Notes: generated from the letters alone by a model not told the origin. Shown: positions 18,811 through 28,133, counted from the first letter of the stretch. The stretch is 64,000 nt of DNA from Variovorax paradoxus EPS (GCF_000184745.1 NC_014931.1:2976001-3040000); one strand, 5' to 3'. Numbers and translations are program-made.

Positions 18811-20283
18811 ATGGACCGGTTCGCTCATCGGTCGACACCGGAGGACATCACGGCCGATGTGGTGATCGCCGGTGGCGGCATTGCTGGCTTGTCGTGTGCC
18901 GCATGGCTTGCCGCCGACTGCGGCTTGCGCGTGGTCCTCGTGGAGAAAGACAACCAGTTGGGCGGGCGTGCGGCAAGTTGGCTCGACCCGACGACCGGAG
19001 ACGCGGTCGACATCGGGCCGCATGTAATCACTTCCGAGCACCGCAATTTCCTTGCGCTGCTTGAGCGCCTCGGAACGGCCGGCCAACTCCAATGGCAGCC
19101 AGATCCGCTCATCACCTTGCTCGATGGCGGTCGTCAGTTGCGCATGCATGCCCCACGGTGGCCCCCGCCGCTGCATGGCCTGCCCAATCTGCCTAACGCC
19201 CTGCGATGCATGTCATGGCGCGACCTGATGTCGAACATGAGCGTCGCCTGGACCGCGGCGCGGCTCGACGAACGCCAGACGCTTGCGCTCGACGATCTGG
19301 ACGCGGAGAGTTACCTGCGTCTCCATGGCGTCAGCGGCCGGAGCATCGACTGGTTCTGGCGGTCGTCGATGCTGGCCCTGCTGAACGTTCCGCTCGCCGA
19401 ATGCTCGGCGGCAGCGGTGATGCGCGTATTCAGGTTGATGCTGGGGCGCAGCGGCTACTGCTTCGGCTTCCCGAAGGTCGCGCTTGCGGACCTGTTTGCA
19501 CCGGGCTGCCGGAGGGCCGTCGAGGCCGGGGGAGGCCAGGTGCATACATCCTGCGCTGCGCGCTCGCTGCTCGCAACGGCAGGCGGCGCCTTCGAAGGAA
19601 TGTTGCTCGAAGACGGCCGCATCGTCCGTGCCCGCGCAGGCGTCCTGGCCCTGCCGCCGCAGGCACTTGCAGCCCTCGCGGGGGATGCCGCGGGCGCCGC
19701 GTCGGATTGCTTTGCGAACGGCGCGTTGTTCAAACCCTGCGCCTATGTGAGCACGATGCTGTGGTTCGACGACAAGCTGACGCCTGAGCGCTTCTGGGCC
19801 CGGGTCTGGGCTGAAGGTGATCTGAACACCGACTTTTACGACCTGTCGAACATCCGGCCGCAGCGCCCGCGCACCGGTTCTCTGATCGCGGCCAACGCCA
19901 TCCATGCCGATGAAGCCTGGACCTGGAGTGATGCGCGGCTCGTGGCGCAAACGCGACGGGAGCTTGCGGAATTCGCACCCGCCGCTGCCGGCGCGTTGCT
20001 GCGTCATTCGCGCGTGCATCGCATCCCGATGGCGGTGCCTTGCCCGGCCCCGGGCACCGAGCGGTTGCGACCCGCAGCGAGCACCGCGGTGCAGGGCCTG
20101 TGGCTCGCCGGAGACTGGACGGCGACGGGACTGCCGTGTTCCATGGAGAGCGCAGCCCGCTCCGGTGCCCTGGCAGCAGAGCATGTGGCGGCGGCCTTCG
20201 GTAGAGGGCTCCGGCACGCACTGCCAGCGCCTTCGGTTCAATGGCCGATAGCGGCGCTCACGCACAGTGGTTCGCGTCGGTAG
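18811..20283 (+). CDS. FAD-dependent amine-oxidase-fold enzyme, HpnE/phytoene-desaturase-like
   Basis: 490 residues. The dinucleotide-binding motif VVIAGGGIAGLSCAAWLA (about residues 17-34) with the following VVLVEKDNQLGGRA is characteristic of the carotenoid/hydroxysqualene oxidase branch. DIGPHVI and the C-terminal LAGDWTATGLPCSMESAARS are close to the HpnE (hydroxysqualene dehydroxylase) ending, which normally reads GDWTxTGLPATIEGA. No hpnC/hpnD or crtB lies nearby, so a hopanoid or carotenoid role is not supported by context. Cytoplasmic or membrane-peripheral. Start ATG at 18811; no strong ribosome site. Confidence 0.75.
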   Translation: MDRFAHRSTPEDITADVVIAGGGIAGLSCAAWLAADCGLRVVLVEKDNQLGGRAASWLDPTTGDAVDIGPHVITSEHRNFLALLERLGTAGQLQWQPDPLITLLDGGRQLRMHAPRWPPPLHGLPNLPNALRCMSWRDLMSNMSVAWTAARLDERQTLALDDLDAESYLRLHGVSGRSIDWFWRSSMLALLNVPLAECSAAAVMRVFRLMLGRSGYCFGFPKVALADLFAPGCRRAVEAGGGQVHTSCAARSLLATAGGAFEGMLLEDGRIVRARAGVLALPPQALAALAGDAAGAASDCFANGALFKPCAYVSTMLWFDDKLTPERFWARVWAEGDLNTDFYDLSNIRPQRPRTGSLIAANAIHADEAWTWSDARLVAQTRRELAEFAPAAAGALLRHSRVHRIPMAVPCPAPGTERLRPAASTAVQGLWLAGDWTATGLPCSMESAARSGALAAEHVAAAFGRGLRHALPAPSVQWPIAALTHSGSRR

Positions 20284-20378
20284 TCCGTGTGGTCGCCGCT
20301 TTCTGTGCGTGGCAGCCATCCGACTGTTCTCTTGCGAGTTGCTGCCACTCCAAGCTCAGGCGGAGCCGGCCAGCCGGC

Positions 20379-20768
20379 TCAGGGATTTTTCGACGAGGTC
20401 GATTTCATGGGATCCCGCTCGCCGCGAACCTCCTCTTCGTCGCCCACACGGTGTCCTTGCGTCACAGGCCCGTTGTAGACCGCATCCAGCACCGGACCCC
20501 GGTCTGTGTCCTGGCTGGTGACCGCGTCCTGATAGGCGACTTGCCCAACTTCTGCCATCGAAGGGCTCGCGGCCGCTTGGCTGCTCGCCGATTCATCCAG
20601 TTCATTGGGTTGCTGGGGTACGGGCCGCTGCAGACCATCGCCGCTGGCTTGCGACCATCGCGTCTCGCCGGGGCCGGCAGTCCGGCGACGGTCTGCCTTG
20701 GCTCCCGTCTCTTGCGTGCCTGCCGATTTGTCCGGATCGCGGTTGCTGTCTAGGTCTTTCATGTCCAT
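20379..20768 (-). CDS. Small hydrophilic hypothetical protein
   Basis: 129 residues, highly charged and Gln/Ser/Asp-rich, predicted disordered. The block AYQDAVTSQDTDRGPVLDAV, followed by YNGPVTQG, is protein-like and reminds me of short conserved proteins in beta-proteobacteria, but no named family fits. No signal or membrane segment. Encoded convergently with the FAD enzyme gene. Confidence 0.55.
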   Translation of the reverse strand: MDMKDLDSNRDPDKSAGTQETGAKADRRRTAGPGETRWSQASGDGLQRPVPQQPNELDESASSQAAASPSMAEVGQVAYQDAVTSQDTDRGPVLDAVYNGPVTQGHRVGDEEEVRGERDPMKSTSSKNP

Positions 20769-21156
20769 CCGTTCTCAATGTCGGTGCGCCTCGTTGCAAG
20801 GTGCATTCGTGCGAATCCGCTGAAGTAGGACTTCCTTTACAGCGCCCGTAGGCGATCCGCAGGATTGGCGCAAGTGGGCGGGCCGTCGATCGCCGGACCG
20901 CTCGCGTGGTCACGCGGCACACACGAACGAGCGTTCGCCACTGCACTGCACTGCACTGCACTGGGCGTGCGGTCCCATCGCTCAACACGCCGCTGCGCAG
21001 ATGCCCGATGCGCAGCTGTCCCGAATCGCATTGCCTTCTCCGCCGGGGGCGCGGCAACGTAGGAAAGTACCGACCGGGCCATGCGCCTGTTTCTCGCTCC
21101 TCTGCATGTCAGCGGTGGTTGATATCGCTGCTTCCCCATTCGGACTGGAGACTGAC
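20769..21156. other. Non-coding region with a pentanucleotide microsatellite
   Basis: No convincing gene. A (CACTG)5 repeat occupies 20939-20963. The segment must hold the promoters of the flanking genes, but no good -10/-35 pair is evident. The GGAGAC just before 21157 is the ribosome site of the DUF2231 gene. Confidence 0.5.
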
Positions 21157-21645
21157 ATGCATGCAAGCGCACGGTTCCTCGGCCATCCTGTGCACCAGAT
21201 GCTGGTGGTGTTTCCGCTCGGGCTTCTCGCCACGGCGGTCGTGTTCGATGTGATCCATCTCGTCGGAGGCAGCCAGGTGATGGCGGCCGTGTCGTACTGG
21301 ATGATCGCCGCCGGCCTTGTTGGCGGCGTGCTTGCGGCGCCATTCGGCCTCGTGGATTGGCTCGGCATTCCCAAGGGCACGCGCGCACGGCGCATCGGCG
21401 CGATGCATGGCATCGGCAACGTGCTGGTGTTGCTGTTGTTCGCCCTGAGCTTTCTGCTGCGCGACCGCGACTATGCCCCCGGGTTCGGCCAGATGGTCTG
21501 GGCCTTCATGGGCGCGGCCATCGCGCTCGTCACTGCGTGGCTCGGCGGAGAACTCGTCGACAGGCTCTCGGTGGGCGTCGATGACGATGCGGGCGTCGAT
21601 GCGCCCAGTTCATTGCGCAAGGCAGGCATCGCGGCGGGAAAGTAG
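21157..21645 (+). CDS. DUF2231 family inner-membrane protein
   Basis: 162 residues. MHASARFLGHPVHQMLVVFP is the typical DUF2231 opening (GHPxH motif). Four membrane segments are visible: LVVFPLGLLATAVVFDVIH, VSYWMIAAGLVGGVLAAPFG, NVLVLLLFALSFLL and MVWAFMGAAIALVTAWL. The conserved HPxH histidines are compatible with haem or metal binding, but no function is established. The Met at 21157 with GGAGAC upstream is preferred over a longer frame from 21001. Confidence 0.82.
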   Translation: MHASARFLGHPVHQMLVVFPLGLLATAVVFDVIHLVGGSQVMAAVSYWMIAAGLVGGVLAAPFGLVDWLGIPKGTRARRIGAMHGIGNVLVLLLFALSFLLRDRDYAPGFGQMVWAFMGAAIALVTAWLGGELVDRLSVGVDDDAGVDAPSSLRKAGIAAGK

Positions 21646-21657
21646 CGGCGCTTGCCC

Positions 21658-21884
21658 TCGCTTGCCATCCTCACGACACCGGTCGCCTTGTGGTGGCGAT
21701 GCTGGTGAAGCATTCCCGCCAGAGCCGCCCCCCGGAGCCGCAGAGAGGTGAGCGCGACCAGCAAGGCCACACCCATGACCGCGACCACGATGAAGGTATG
21801 GAGCAGGATCGGTTCGCGCAGCGGGACGGCTTCGATGTCGGGCCGTCCGAAGATCAATGTGGCAATGCTGTCTGCGTCGCGCAT
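21658..21884 (-). pseudogene. Decayed N-terminal fragment of cyoB (cytochrome bo oxidase subunit I)
   Basis: From ATG 21884 the minus strand reads ATLIFGRPDIEAVPLREPIL and a hydrophobic helix (IVVAVMGVALLVALT). This aligns with the CyoB start, where FGKLxLDAIPFHEPI precedes the first membrane helix. The frame then breaks. A shifted frame gives RLWRECFTS (CyoB: YLWREWLTS), and another shift gives HHKATGVVRM (CyoB: DHKRIGVMY). Two frameshifts within 100 bases and loss of the rest of the 660-residue protein mark a relic. No cyoA, cyoC or cyoD is adjacent. Confidence 0.6.
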
Positions 21885-22130
21885 CCGGATGCCCGGTGGT
21901 GGTGGAGAGTGCCCGCGGGCAATCCGCGTCCCTGCAAAGCGCAACGGGCCGGGTCGCGATCCTGTAACTTGTTCTGCAGACGAGGGCGAAGCTTTGTCGT
22001 CCTCGTCGCAAGGGACAACCGTGTTCGCCGCACTGGCACTGCGTCGAGCAGTTGTCCCACACTGGGGTGATCGTCGCACCGAGAATTTGTCCCAGCCTCA
22101 TGGAGGGGTCCATGGGGCTGTCGTACCGTT

Positions 22131-22157
22131 GGTCCGGCCTCTGGCCGGACCTTTTTT
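22131..22157 (+). terminator. Strong orphan rho-independent terminator
   Basis: A perfect 9-bp stem GGTCCGGCC-TCT-GGCCGGACC is followed by TTTTTT. No plus-strand gene ends within 480 bases upstream, where the nearest is the DUF2231 stop at 21645. It could therefore end an unannotated short transcript or small RNA. The surrounding 21885-22225 stretch shows no credible coding frame. Confidence 0.75.
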
Positions 22158-22225
22158 GCCCGGCCACACCGCAAGGCGCGGCGCGGCCGGATACCTTCAA
22201 GGCCATCGCTCGCAGTGCCGCGTGT

Positions 22226-22438
22226 TCAACCGCGCTCAGGAATCGGTGGATATTTCTTCGAATGCGCGAACGCCATGAAAGCGCTTGCGGGGTGCGTGCC
22301 CTTGCGGACCCGGGCGTACTCCGCGCGCACTGCGGCGGCAGTGCGTCGCAGCCGCCTCGATTCCGCGATCTCGCGCGCTGCGATGGCAGTGATTGCAGTG
22401 AGCTTCTCTTCAGTCGGATCGGATCGTTCGTGGCGCAT
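22226..22438 (-). CDS. Small basic hypothetical protein
   Basis: From Met at 22438: MRHERSDPTEEKLTAITAIA, then a helical Arg/Ala-rich segment (REIAESRRLRRTAAAVRAEY) and SAFMAFAHSKKYPPIPERG. 70 residues, and more protein-like than the overlapping plus frames. An upstream in-frame extension exists but is not convincing, and no clear ribosome site is present. No family recognised. Confidence 0.35.
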   Translation of the reverse strand: MRHERSDPTEEKLTAITAIAAREIAESRRLRRTAAAVRAEYARVRKGTHPASAFMAFAHSKKYPPIPERG

Positions 22439-22672
22439 GGCGCAATTGAAAAACGCACCGGTGTCTGGATTCGGCCGACGGGGTAAGGAGCCGGTAAAGC
22501 CGCGTGACTTCTTGCATCGTGCAGCGCGGCTCGGCGAGATCATCCGCATGCATTTGCGGCGAAGTCCGACTTGCTCGAGGAGCGATCCGAGTTCCGCTTG
22601 GATCGGTCCCGCCCGCTCAGCGTGTTCGCCACCCCCGTGAAGAATCAACCAGACGCCTTGAGGAGACCGAAC

Positions 22673-23053
22673 ATGGCGACGAAGACGCAAGGTGATCTGC
22701 GACAGATCTCCGTACACATCGAAGAGCCCAAGGCCGGTGCGTTCGAATGGGTGCTCAGCGAGGCGGACGCCGAGGATTCCGGCAACTGGCAACCCTTCCA
22801 GCGCTCCCGCAGGGCCGCAAGCACCTACAAGGCGGCGATGGCCGACGGTCTGGTCGCGCTCGAATCCCTGATCGACGACCTCGACAAAGGTCCCCGATCG
22901 AGCACGGCCCGTGACCACGAGCCCGAGCCTGAGACCACCCCGGAAAGCGAACGCGCCGGCAAGCGTGCTGCCCGCGCGGCGCCAAGGCAGGAACCGCCCG
23001 CGAAGCCGGCCGGACGCACCCGCACGGCATTCGGGTTCGGCGTGATGCCATAG
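22673..23053 (+). CDS. Hypothetical protein upstream of the NHEJ locus
   Basis: 126 residues starting at ATG 22673 after TTGAGGAGACCG, a good ribosome site. Residues 8-75 look folded: LRQISVHIEEPKAGAFEWVL, then a helix YKAAMADGLVALESLIDDLD. The remainder is a basic, Pro/Ala-rich disordered tail ending in FGFGVMP. Located 150 bases before the first ku gene on the same strand. No known domain. Confidence 0.6.
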   Translation: MATKTQGDLRQISVHIEEPKAGAFEWVLSEADAEDSGNWQPFQRSRRAASTYKAAMADGLVALESLIDDLDKGPRSSTARDHEPEPETTPESERAGKRAARAAPRQEPPAKPAGRTRTAFGFGVMP

Positions 23054-23200
23054 CGCTTCGCCGGCCGCCTACGCCATGTGCGCCATGTGCGGCATGTCCT
23101 CCGGGGAGCGCCGGTCGCGTCCCACATCGCCGCGTGCCGGCCAGCGCAATGCTGCCGGACATCTTCGTACCCCCGACCAAGTACTCCCCAAGGAAAGTCC

Positions 23201-24157
23201 ATGGCCACTGGCAGCAGAACCCTCTGGAAAGGCGCGATCACCTTCGGCCTGGTCCACATTCCCGTCGGCTTGCACACGGCGAGCATCGAGCAGGGCGTGG
23301 ACTTCGACTGGCTGGACAAGCGCACCATGGACCCGGTGGGCTACAAGCGCATCAACAAGAAGACGGGCAAGGAGATCGACAAGGACAACATCGTCAAGGG
23401 CGTCGAATACGAGGACGGCAAGTACGTCGTGATCTCGCCCGACGAAATCGAAGCCGTGTACCCGCGCACCACCCAGACGATCGAGATCCAGCGCTTCATC
23501 GATGCCAACGAAATCCCCTTCGTGTATCTGGAGCGTCCGTACTACGTGGCCCCGATCAACAAGGGGCAGAAGGTCTACGCGCTGCTGCGCGAGGTGCTGA
23601 TCAAGTCCGGCAAGGTCGGCCTGGCCAAGGTGGTCATCGCGACCAAGCAGCACCTGGCGGTGCTGGTGCCGTCGGGCAAGGCACTGGTGCTCAACCTGCT
23701 GCGCTGGGGTGACGAGGTCAAGACGCTCGAGGGTCTCGACCTGCCCGCCGCGGGCGTCAAGGGTGCCAACGTATCGGCCGCGGAAATGAAGATGGCGGAG
23801 CAACTCGTGAATGACATGTCGGGCAAGTGGGAACCCGAGGATTTCAAGGACGAGTTCAAGCATGCGGTGATGAAAATCGTCGAGAAGAAGGTGAAGGCGG
23901 GCGACACCGAAACCGTGATCCAGCCGGAAGAGGAGGCGCCGGAAGAAGCCTCGAACGTGATCGACCTGACCGAGTTGCTCCAACGCAGCCTCAAGGGAGG
24001 CGGGTCGGCCAAGACCAAGGCCCCCGCGGCCAGGAAGCGCAGCGCCAAGACCACGGCCAAGACTACGGCCAAGACCACGGCCAAGTCCGCCACCAAGACC
24101 AAGGCGCGAAAGAGCCCTGCGAAGAAGACGGGCGCTGCGGCCAGGAAGGCCGCGTAG
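23201..24157 (+). CDS. ku: Non-homologous end-joining protein Ku (first copy)
   Basis: 318 residues. The Ku core spans about 1-255: RTLWKGAITFGLVHIPVGLH is the canonical opening, followed by KRINKKTGKEI, PYYVAP, LVLNLLRW and NVIDLTELLQRSL. The C-terminus (about 265-318) is a histone-H1-like basic tail with repeated AKTT units encoded by near-identical 12-base repeats, expected to help DNA bridging. Ku homodimers encircle broken ends and recruit LigD, encoded next. Start ATG 23201 with AAGGAAAG upstream. Confidence 0.93.
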   Translation: MATGSRTLWKGAITFGLVHIPVGLHTASIEQGVDFDWLDKRTMDPVGYKRINKKTGKEIDKDNIVKGVEYEDGKYVVISPDEIEAVYPRTTQTIEIQRFIDANEIPFVYLERPYYVAPINKGQKVYALLREVLIKSGKVGLAKVVIATKQHLAVLVPSGKALVLNLLRWGDEVKTLEGLDLPAAGVKGANVSAAEMKMAEQLVNDMSGKWEPEDFKDEFKHAVMKIVEKKVKAGDTETVIQPEEEAPEEASNVIDLTELLQRSLKGGGSAKTKAPAARKRSAKTTAKTTAKTTAKSATKTKARKSPAKKTGAAARKAA

Positions 24158-24220
24158 CAGGCGGCAAGCCAAGCCGTCCGCTTGGGCAGCGCGCCGCAGC
24201 AATTGGAGCAACGAGGAACG

Positions 24221-26785
24221 ATGGCCAAGGGCGACGCGCTTTCCACGTACAAGTCCAAGCGGAATTTCGCCGTGACGGCGGAGCCCGCCGAGGGTGGCCG
24301 GCCGAGTCCCCACGCGCTGTCGTTCGTCGTGCAAAAGCATGCGGCGTCGCGGCTGCACTACGACTTCCGACTCGAGCTCGACGGGGTAATGGTTTCCTGG
24401 GCGGTGCCCAAGGGGCCCAGTTTCGACCCCAAGGAAAAGCGCATGGCCATCCACGTGGAGGACCATCCGATCTCCTATTCATCCTTCGAAGGAACGATTC
24501 CGCCGAAGCAGTACGGCGCCGGGACGGTGATCGTCTGGGACAACGGCACCTGGGAGCCGGTGGGCGATCCACGCAAAGGCCTGGCCGCCGGCAAGCTGGT
24601 GTTCCGGCTGCACGGCCAGAAGCTCGAGGGCCTGTGGGAACTGGTCAACATCGCCAAGGGCGGCGAACGGCAGGAGCCCTGGATTCTGTTCAAGAAGAAG
24701 GACGAATACGCGCGTGCGCATGCCGACTACGACGTCGTGACAGCGTTGCCCGACAGCGTGATCGCCAAGCCGATCAGGAAGGTGCGCGCCCGTGCCTCCG
24801 CCCGCAGCACTGCGTCGGCGCGGCCCGCGCCTTCCAAGGCGCCCAAGCCGCTCGCCCGCGCGCCCGCGAAAGCGCTGCTGGCGCTGCCGGCGCAGATCAA
24901 GCCGCAGCTGGCCACCCTGGCCGCAGGCGTTCCGTCGGCCGGCGAGTGGCTCTATGAAATCAAGTTCGATGGCTACCGGCTCATGGCCCGGCTCGACAAG
25001 GGGGAGGTCGCGCTGATAACGCGCGGCGGACACGACTGGGCGGCCAGGATGCCGACGCTGGTGGACGAACTCGGCGCCCTGGGCCTCGGCTCGTCGTTCC
25101 TGGACGGCGAAATCGTGGTGCTGGGACCCCGTGGTGCGCCCGACTTCAACGCCTTGCAGAACGCCTTCGATCGCGGCCGAGACACACAAGACATCGTGTT
25201 CTTCGTGTTCGACGCTCCCTTCTTCGAAGGCCAGGACCTCAGACAGGTGCCGCTGCGCGATCGCCGGCAACTGCTGCACGACTTCCTTGCGGAGAAGGCC
25301 AGCGAACACGTCAGGTTCAGTGCCAATTTCGAAGCCGATCCGACGTCGCTGCTTCGCTCGGCCTGCCAGATGGAGATGGAAGGCGTGATCGCCAAGCGCG
25401 CCGACGCACCCTACGTTTCCCGGCGCAGCGAAACCTGGCTGAAGCTCAAGTGCAAGCTGCGCCAGGAGTTCGTGATCTGCGGCTACACCGACCGCACCGA
25501 CGAGGCCGACCAAGTCGGCAGCTTGCTGCTCGGTGTTCACGACGACGGCGGCAAGCTGGCGTCGGTCGGCAGCGTCGGCACAGGCTGGAGCGGCGAGGAA
25601 GCCCGTGAGATCAAGCAGAAGCTGCTGCCGCTGGCGGCCGCGAATTCGCCTTTCGAAAAAGGCGACACCAAGCCGGGTCGCTGGTCCAGGCGCAAGGCCG
25701 GCAGCGAGCGTTGGGTGAAGCCGCAGTTGCTGGCGGAGGTCAGCTTTGCGGAATGGACGCCCGACGGGCAAATCCGCCATGCCTCGTTCATCGGATTGCG
25801 CGATGACAAGCCCGCCAAGGTCATCGTGCGGGAGCGCCCCAAGGCCGTCGGCGCGCCTGCCGCTGCGGCGTCCAGCCGCACGGCCGCCGGCTCGTCGAGC
25901 GCTTCGATCACGGTGACGCACGGCGACAGGGTCATCGATGCCACCACGGGCATCACCAAACTGGATCTGGTGCGCTATTACGACTCCGTGGCCGAATTCA
26001 TCCTGCCGCATCTCAAGGGTCGTCCTTGCTCTTTGGTGCGCGGCCCGACAGGCGTGACCGGACAGCTGTTCTTCCAGAAGCACGGCGAAAAGATCGGCAT
26101 TCCGGGCATCACCGAACTGCCCGAGAGCCTGTGGCCGGGCCACGCCGCACTGCTGGAGATCGGCAACGCCAAGGCGCTCTCCGGCGCCGCCCAGATGAAC
26201 GTGATCGAGTTTCATACGTGGAACTCGACAGCGAAGGCGATCGACAAGCCCGACCGCATGGTGTTCGACCTCGACCCCGGCGAAGGGACCGCCTGGGGCC
26301 ACATCCAGGAAGCGGCGACGCTGGTGCGCGCGATGCTCGAAGCCCTTGGCCTGAAGGCATGGCTGAAAACCAGCGGGGGCAAGGGGCTGCATGTGGTCGT
26401 CCCCCTGGCGCCGCGATACGACTACGAGACCGTCAAGGGGTTCTCCCAGGCGATCGTGCAGCACATGGCCAGGACGATCCCGGCGCGCTTCGTGGCCAAG
26501 AGCGGCCCGAGCAACCGCGTGGGAAAGCTGTTCGTCGACTACCTGCGCAACGGGCACGGCGCGACGACCGCGGCTGCGTTCTCGGCGCGCGCGCGGCCCG
26601 GCCTGGGCGTTTCGATCCCGGTTTCGTGGGACGACCTGGGCAGCCTCAAGAGCGGCTCGCAATGGAATGTTCGAACAGCGCGCGAACACCTGTCTTTCCA
26701 GACAGAGGATCCATGGGCCGGCTACTGGAAAACGCGCCAGCCGCTGGCGCAGGCCATGAAGCGACTCGGCTATGAAAAACGCTGA
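24221..26785 (+). CDS. ligD: Multifunctional NHEJ DNA ligase LigD (PE-LIG-POL)
   Basis: 854 residues in the order 3'-phosphoesterase, ATP-dependent ligase, primase-polymerase. The PE domain (about 20-180) has RLHYDFRLELDGVMVSWAVP and KQYGAGTVIVWDNGTW. The ligase (about 230-530) has the nucleotidyl-lysine motif KFDGYR with Lys248 and downstream DGEIVVL and EGVIAKR. The POL domain (about 560-850) has MVFDLDPGEG for metal binding and WLKTSGGKGLHVVVP. A GAGGAACG ribosome site precedes ATG 24221; the ATG at 24182 is disfavoured. The length matches Pseudomonas and Burkholderia enzymes. It repairs double-strand breaks with Ku. Confidence 0.95.
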   Translation: MAKGDALSTYKSKRNFAVTAEPAEGGRPSPHALSFVVQKHAASRLHYDFRLELDGVMVSWAVPKGPSFDPKEKRMAIHVEDHPISYSSFEGTIPPKQYGAGTVIVWDNGTWEPVGDPRKGLAAGKLVFRLHGQKLEGLWELVNIAKGGERQEPWILFKKKDEYARAHADYDVVTALPDSVIAKPIRKVRARASARSTASARPAPSKAPKPLARAPAKALLALPAQIKPQLATLAAGVPSAGEWLYEIKFDGYRLMARLDKGEVALITRGGHDWAARMPTLVDELGALGLGSSFLDGEIVVLGPRGAPDFNALQNAFDRGRDTQDIVFFVFDAPFFEGQDLRQVPLRDRRQLLHDFLAEKASEHVRFSANFEADPTSLLRSACQMEMEGVIAKRADAPYVSRRSETWLKLKCKLRQEFVICGYTDRTDEADQVGSLLLGVHDDGGKLASVGSVGTGWSGEEAREIKQKLLPLAAANSPFEKGDTKPGRWSRRKAGSERWVKPQLLAEVSFAEWTPDGQIRHASFIGLRDDKPAKVIVRERPKAVGAPAAAASSRTAAGSSSASITVTHGDRVIDATTGITKLDLVRYYDSVAEFILPHLKGRPCSLVRGPTGVTGQLFFQKHGEKIGIPGITELPESLWPGHAALLEIGNAKALSGAAQMNVIEFHTWNSTAKAIDKPDRMVFDLDPGEGTAWGHIQEAATLVRAMLEALGLKAWLKTSGGKGLHVVVPLAPRYDYETVKGFSQAIVQHMARTIPARFVAKSGPSNRVGKLFVDYLRNGHGATTAAAFSARARPGLGVSIPVSWDDLGSLKSGSQWNVRTAREHLSFQTEDPWAGYWKTRQPLAQAMKRLGYEKR

Positions 26786-26807
26786 CTGAACGAGGACAGG
26801 AAAAATC

Positions 26808-27044
26808 ATGAAGCTTTCACATCTCGCACTGACCGTGATCGAAGACCCGCTGCACGACGGTCGCTATCACTGGCTGCTCCTGACGGCCAGCGGCGATGCC
26901 GACCAGGTCAAGGAGTTCGACGCGTCGGACAAGTCCTTTGCATCCGCGCACGAAGCCTTCGAGGCGGGCGCCGTGCGGTGGCGACAGGAAATGTCGCGCG
27001 AGAACGAAGACGCCGACCCCGTCGGGGATGCCCGCATCGACTGA
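26808..27044 (+). CDS. Small hypothetical protein between ligD and the second ku
   Basis: 78 residues starting at ATG 26808 after GAGGACAGGAAA, 22 bases past the ligD stop, so probably cotranscribed. Sequence KLSHLALTVIEDPLHDGRYH, then WLLLTASGD and a helix (SAHEAFEAGAVRWRQEM). It looks like a small alpha/beta protein. No family recognised; association with NHEJ rests only on position. Confidence 0.65.
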   Translation: MKLSHLALTVIEDPLHDGRYHWLLLTASGDADQVKEFDASDKSFASAHEAFEAGAVRWRQEMSRENEDADPVGDARID

Positions 27045-27200
27045 CAGAAATACCCGCATGAGAAGCAGGGCGGAGCGAACCTGGTTCTGCAACTCGGCGT
27101 CGGCAGGTTGATACAGATAGATGCGCCGCATTGACGCCTTTGGCCTCTTTTCCACGGCCGAAAAAAATGGCATGTTGATCTGCGTCGCAAAGGAGCCGCC

Positions 27201-28133
27201 ATGCCCACCCCTCGCTCGATCGCTTCCCTGTCGCTCGGCTTCGGCCTGGTGTCGATACCCGTGCGGCTCTACACCGCCACCGAGAGTTCTGCGGCCATTC
27301 ACTTCAACCTGCTGTCGAAGGAGGGGACGCGGGTGAAGCAGCAGTACGTTTCTGCGCTCAACCCGAAGAAGGTCATTCCCCGCGCGGAAATGGTCAAGGG
27401 CTACGAGTTCGATACGGACCGCTTCGTCATCTTCCAGCCCGAGGAGCTGAAAGCGCTGGAGGATGGCGCGAGCCACCTGATCGACATCGTCGCGTTCATT
27501 CCGGCCGACGCGGTCGATCCGATCTACTACGACAAGCCTTATTTCCTCGCGCCGGACAAACGCGGCGGCAAACCGTACAACCTGCTGAAGAAGGCGATGC
27601 TGACGAGCGGGCGCTGCGCCTTGGCGAAGTGGGCCTGGAAGTCCAAGCAGTACGTGGTCCAGGTGCGTGCCCAGGAGGACGGACTCGTCCTGCAGCAGTT
27701 GTTGTATGCGCAGGAGGTGCGCTCCATCCAGGACCTCGGCATCGAGCAGCTCGAACCCTCGGCCGCGGAACTGAAGCTGGCGCTGCAGCTGATCGATCAG
27801 ATCTCGCAGGACAGCTACGACCCGACGATGTTCGAGGACGAGGAGCAAAAACGCATCCTGGCGGCCATCGACGCAAAGATCGCGGGCCAGGAGATCGTGG
27901 CGACCGAACATCCCGAGGACGGCGAATCTTCCGGCCAGGTGATCGATCTGACCCAGATGCTCATGGCGAGTCTCGACCGCAAGGGCGGGGGGGCACACAA
28001 GCCGCGGACGATGCCGGCGAAGGGCACTCAGGTGGTGACGCCCATCCGCAAGCCGATCGCCAAGGCCAAGCGCGCCCCCAAGGCTGCTGCAAAGGCGGCC
28101 GCACCTGCGCCACGCACGAGAATGAAAAAGTGA
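27201..28133 (+). CDS. ku: Non-homologous end-joining protein Ku (second copy)
   Basis: 310 residues, clearly Ku: SLSLGFGLVSIPVRLYTATE, VKGYEFDTDRFV, PYFLAPDKRGGKPYNLL and QVIDLTQMLMASL. It differs strongly from the copy at 23201 (different opening, QQYVSALNPKK in place of the zinc-finger-derived region). The basic tail is shorter (KPIAKAKRAPKAAAKAAA). Two divergent Ku genes around one LigD suggest heterodimers or specialised roles, as reported in rhizobia. The ATG at 27201 follows AAAGGAG. Its stop overlaps the next start (GTGA). Confidence 0.93.
   Translation: MPTPRSIASLSLGFGLVSIPVRLYTATESSAAIHFNLLSKEGTRVKQQYVSALNPKKVIPRAEMVKGYEFDTDRFVIFQPEELKALEDGASHLIDIVAFIPADAVDPIYYDKPYFLAPDKRGGKPYNLLKKAMLTSGRCALAKWAWKSKQYVVQVRAQEDGLVLQQLLYAQEVRSIQDLGIEQLEPSAAELKLALQLIDQISQDSYDPTMFEDEEQKRILAAIDAKIAGQEIVATEHPEDGESSGQVIDLTQMLMASLDRKGGGAHKPRTMPAKGTQVVTPIRKPIAKAKRAPKAAAKAAAPAPRTRMKK

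Noticed and set aside
21854..22174. Minus ORF read as a cytochrome oxidase subunit II relic (Cys-rich block)
   Set aside because: The Cys spacing does not match the CuA site, and no neighbouring helix fits. Only the cyoB part is supportable.
24479..26809. 776-residue minus-strand ORF across ligD
   Set aside because: Antisense shadow of ligD, without recognisable domains.
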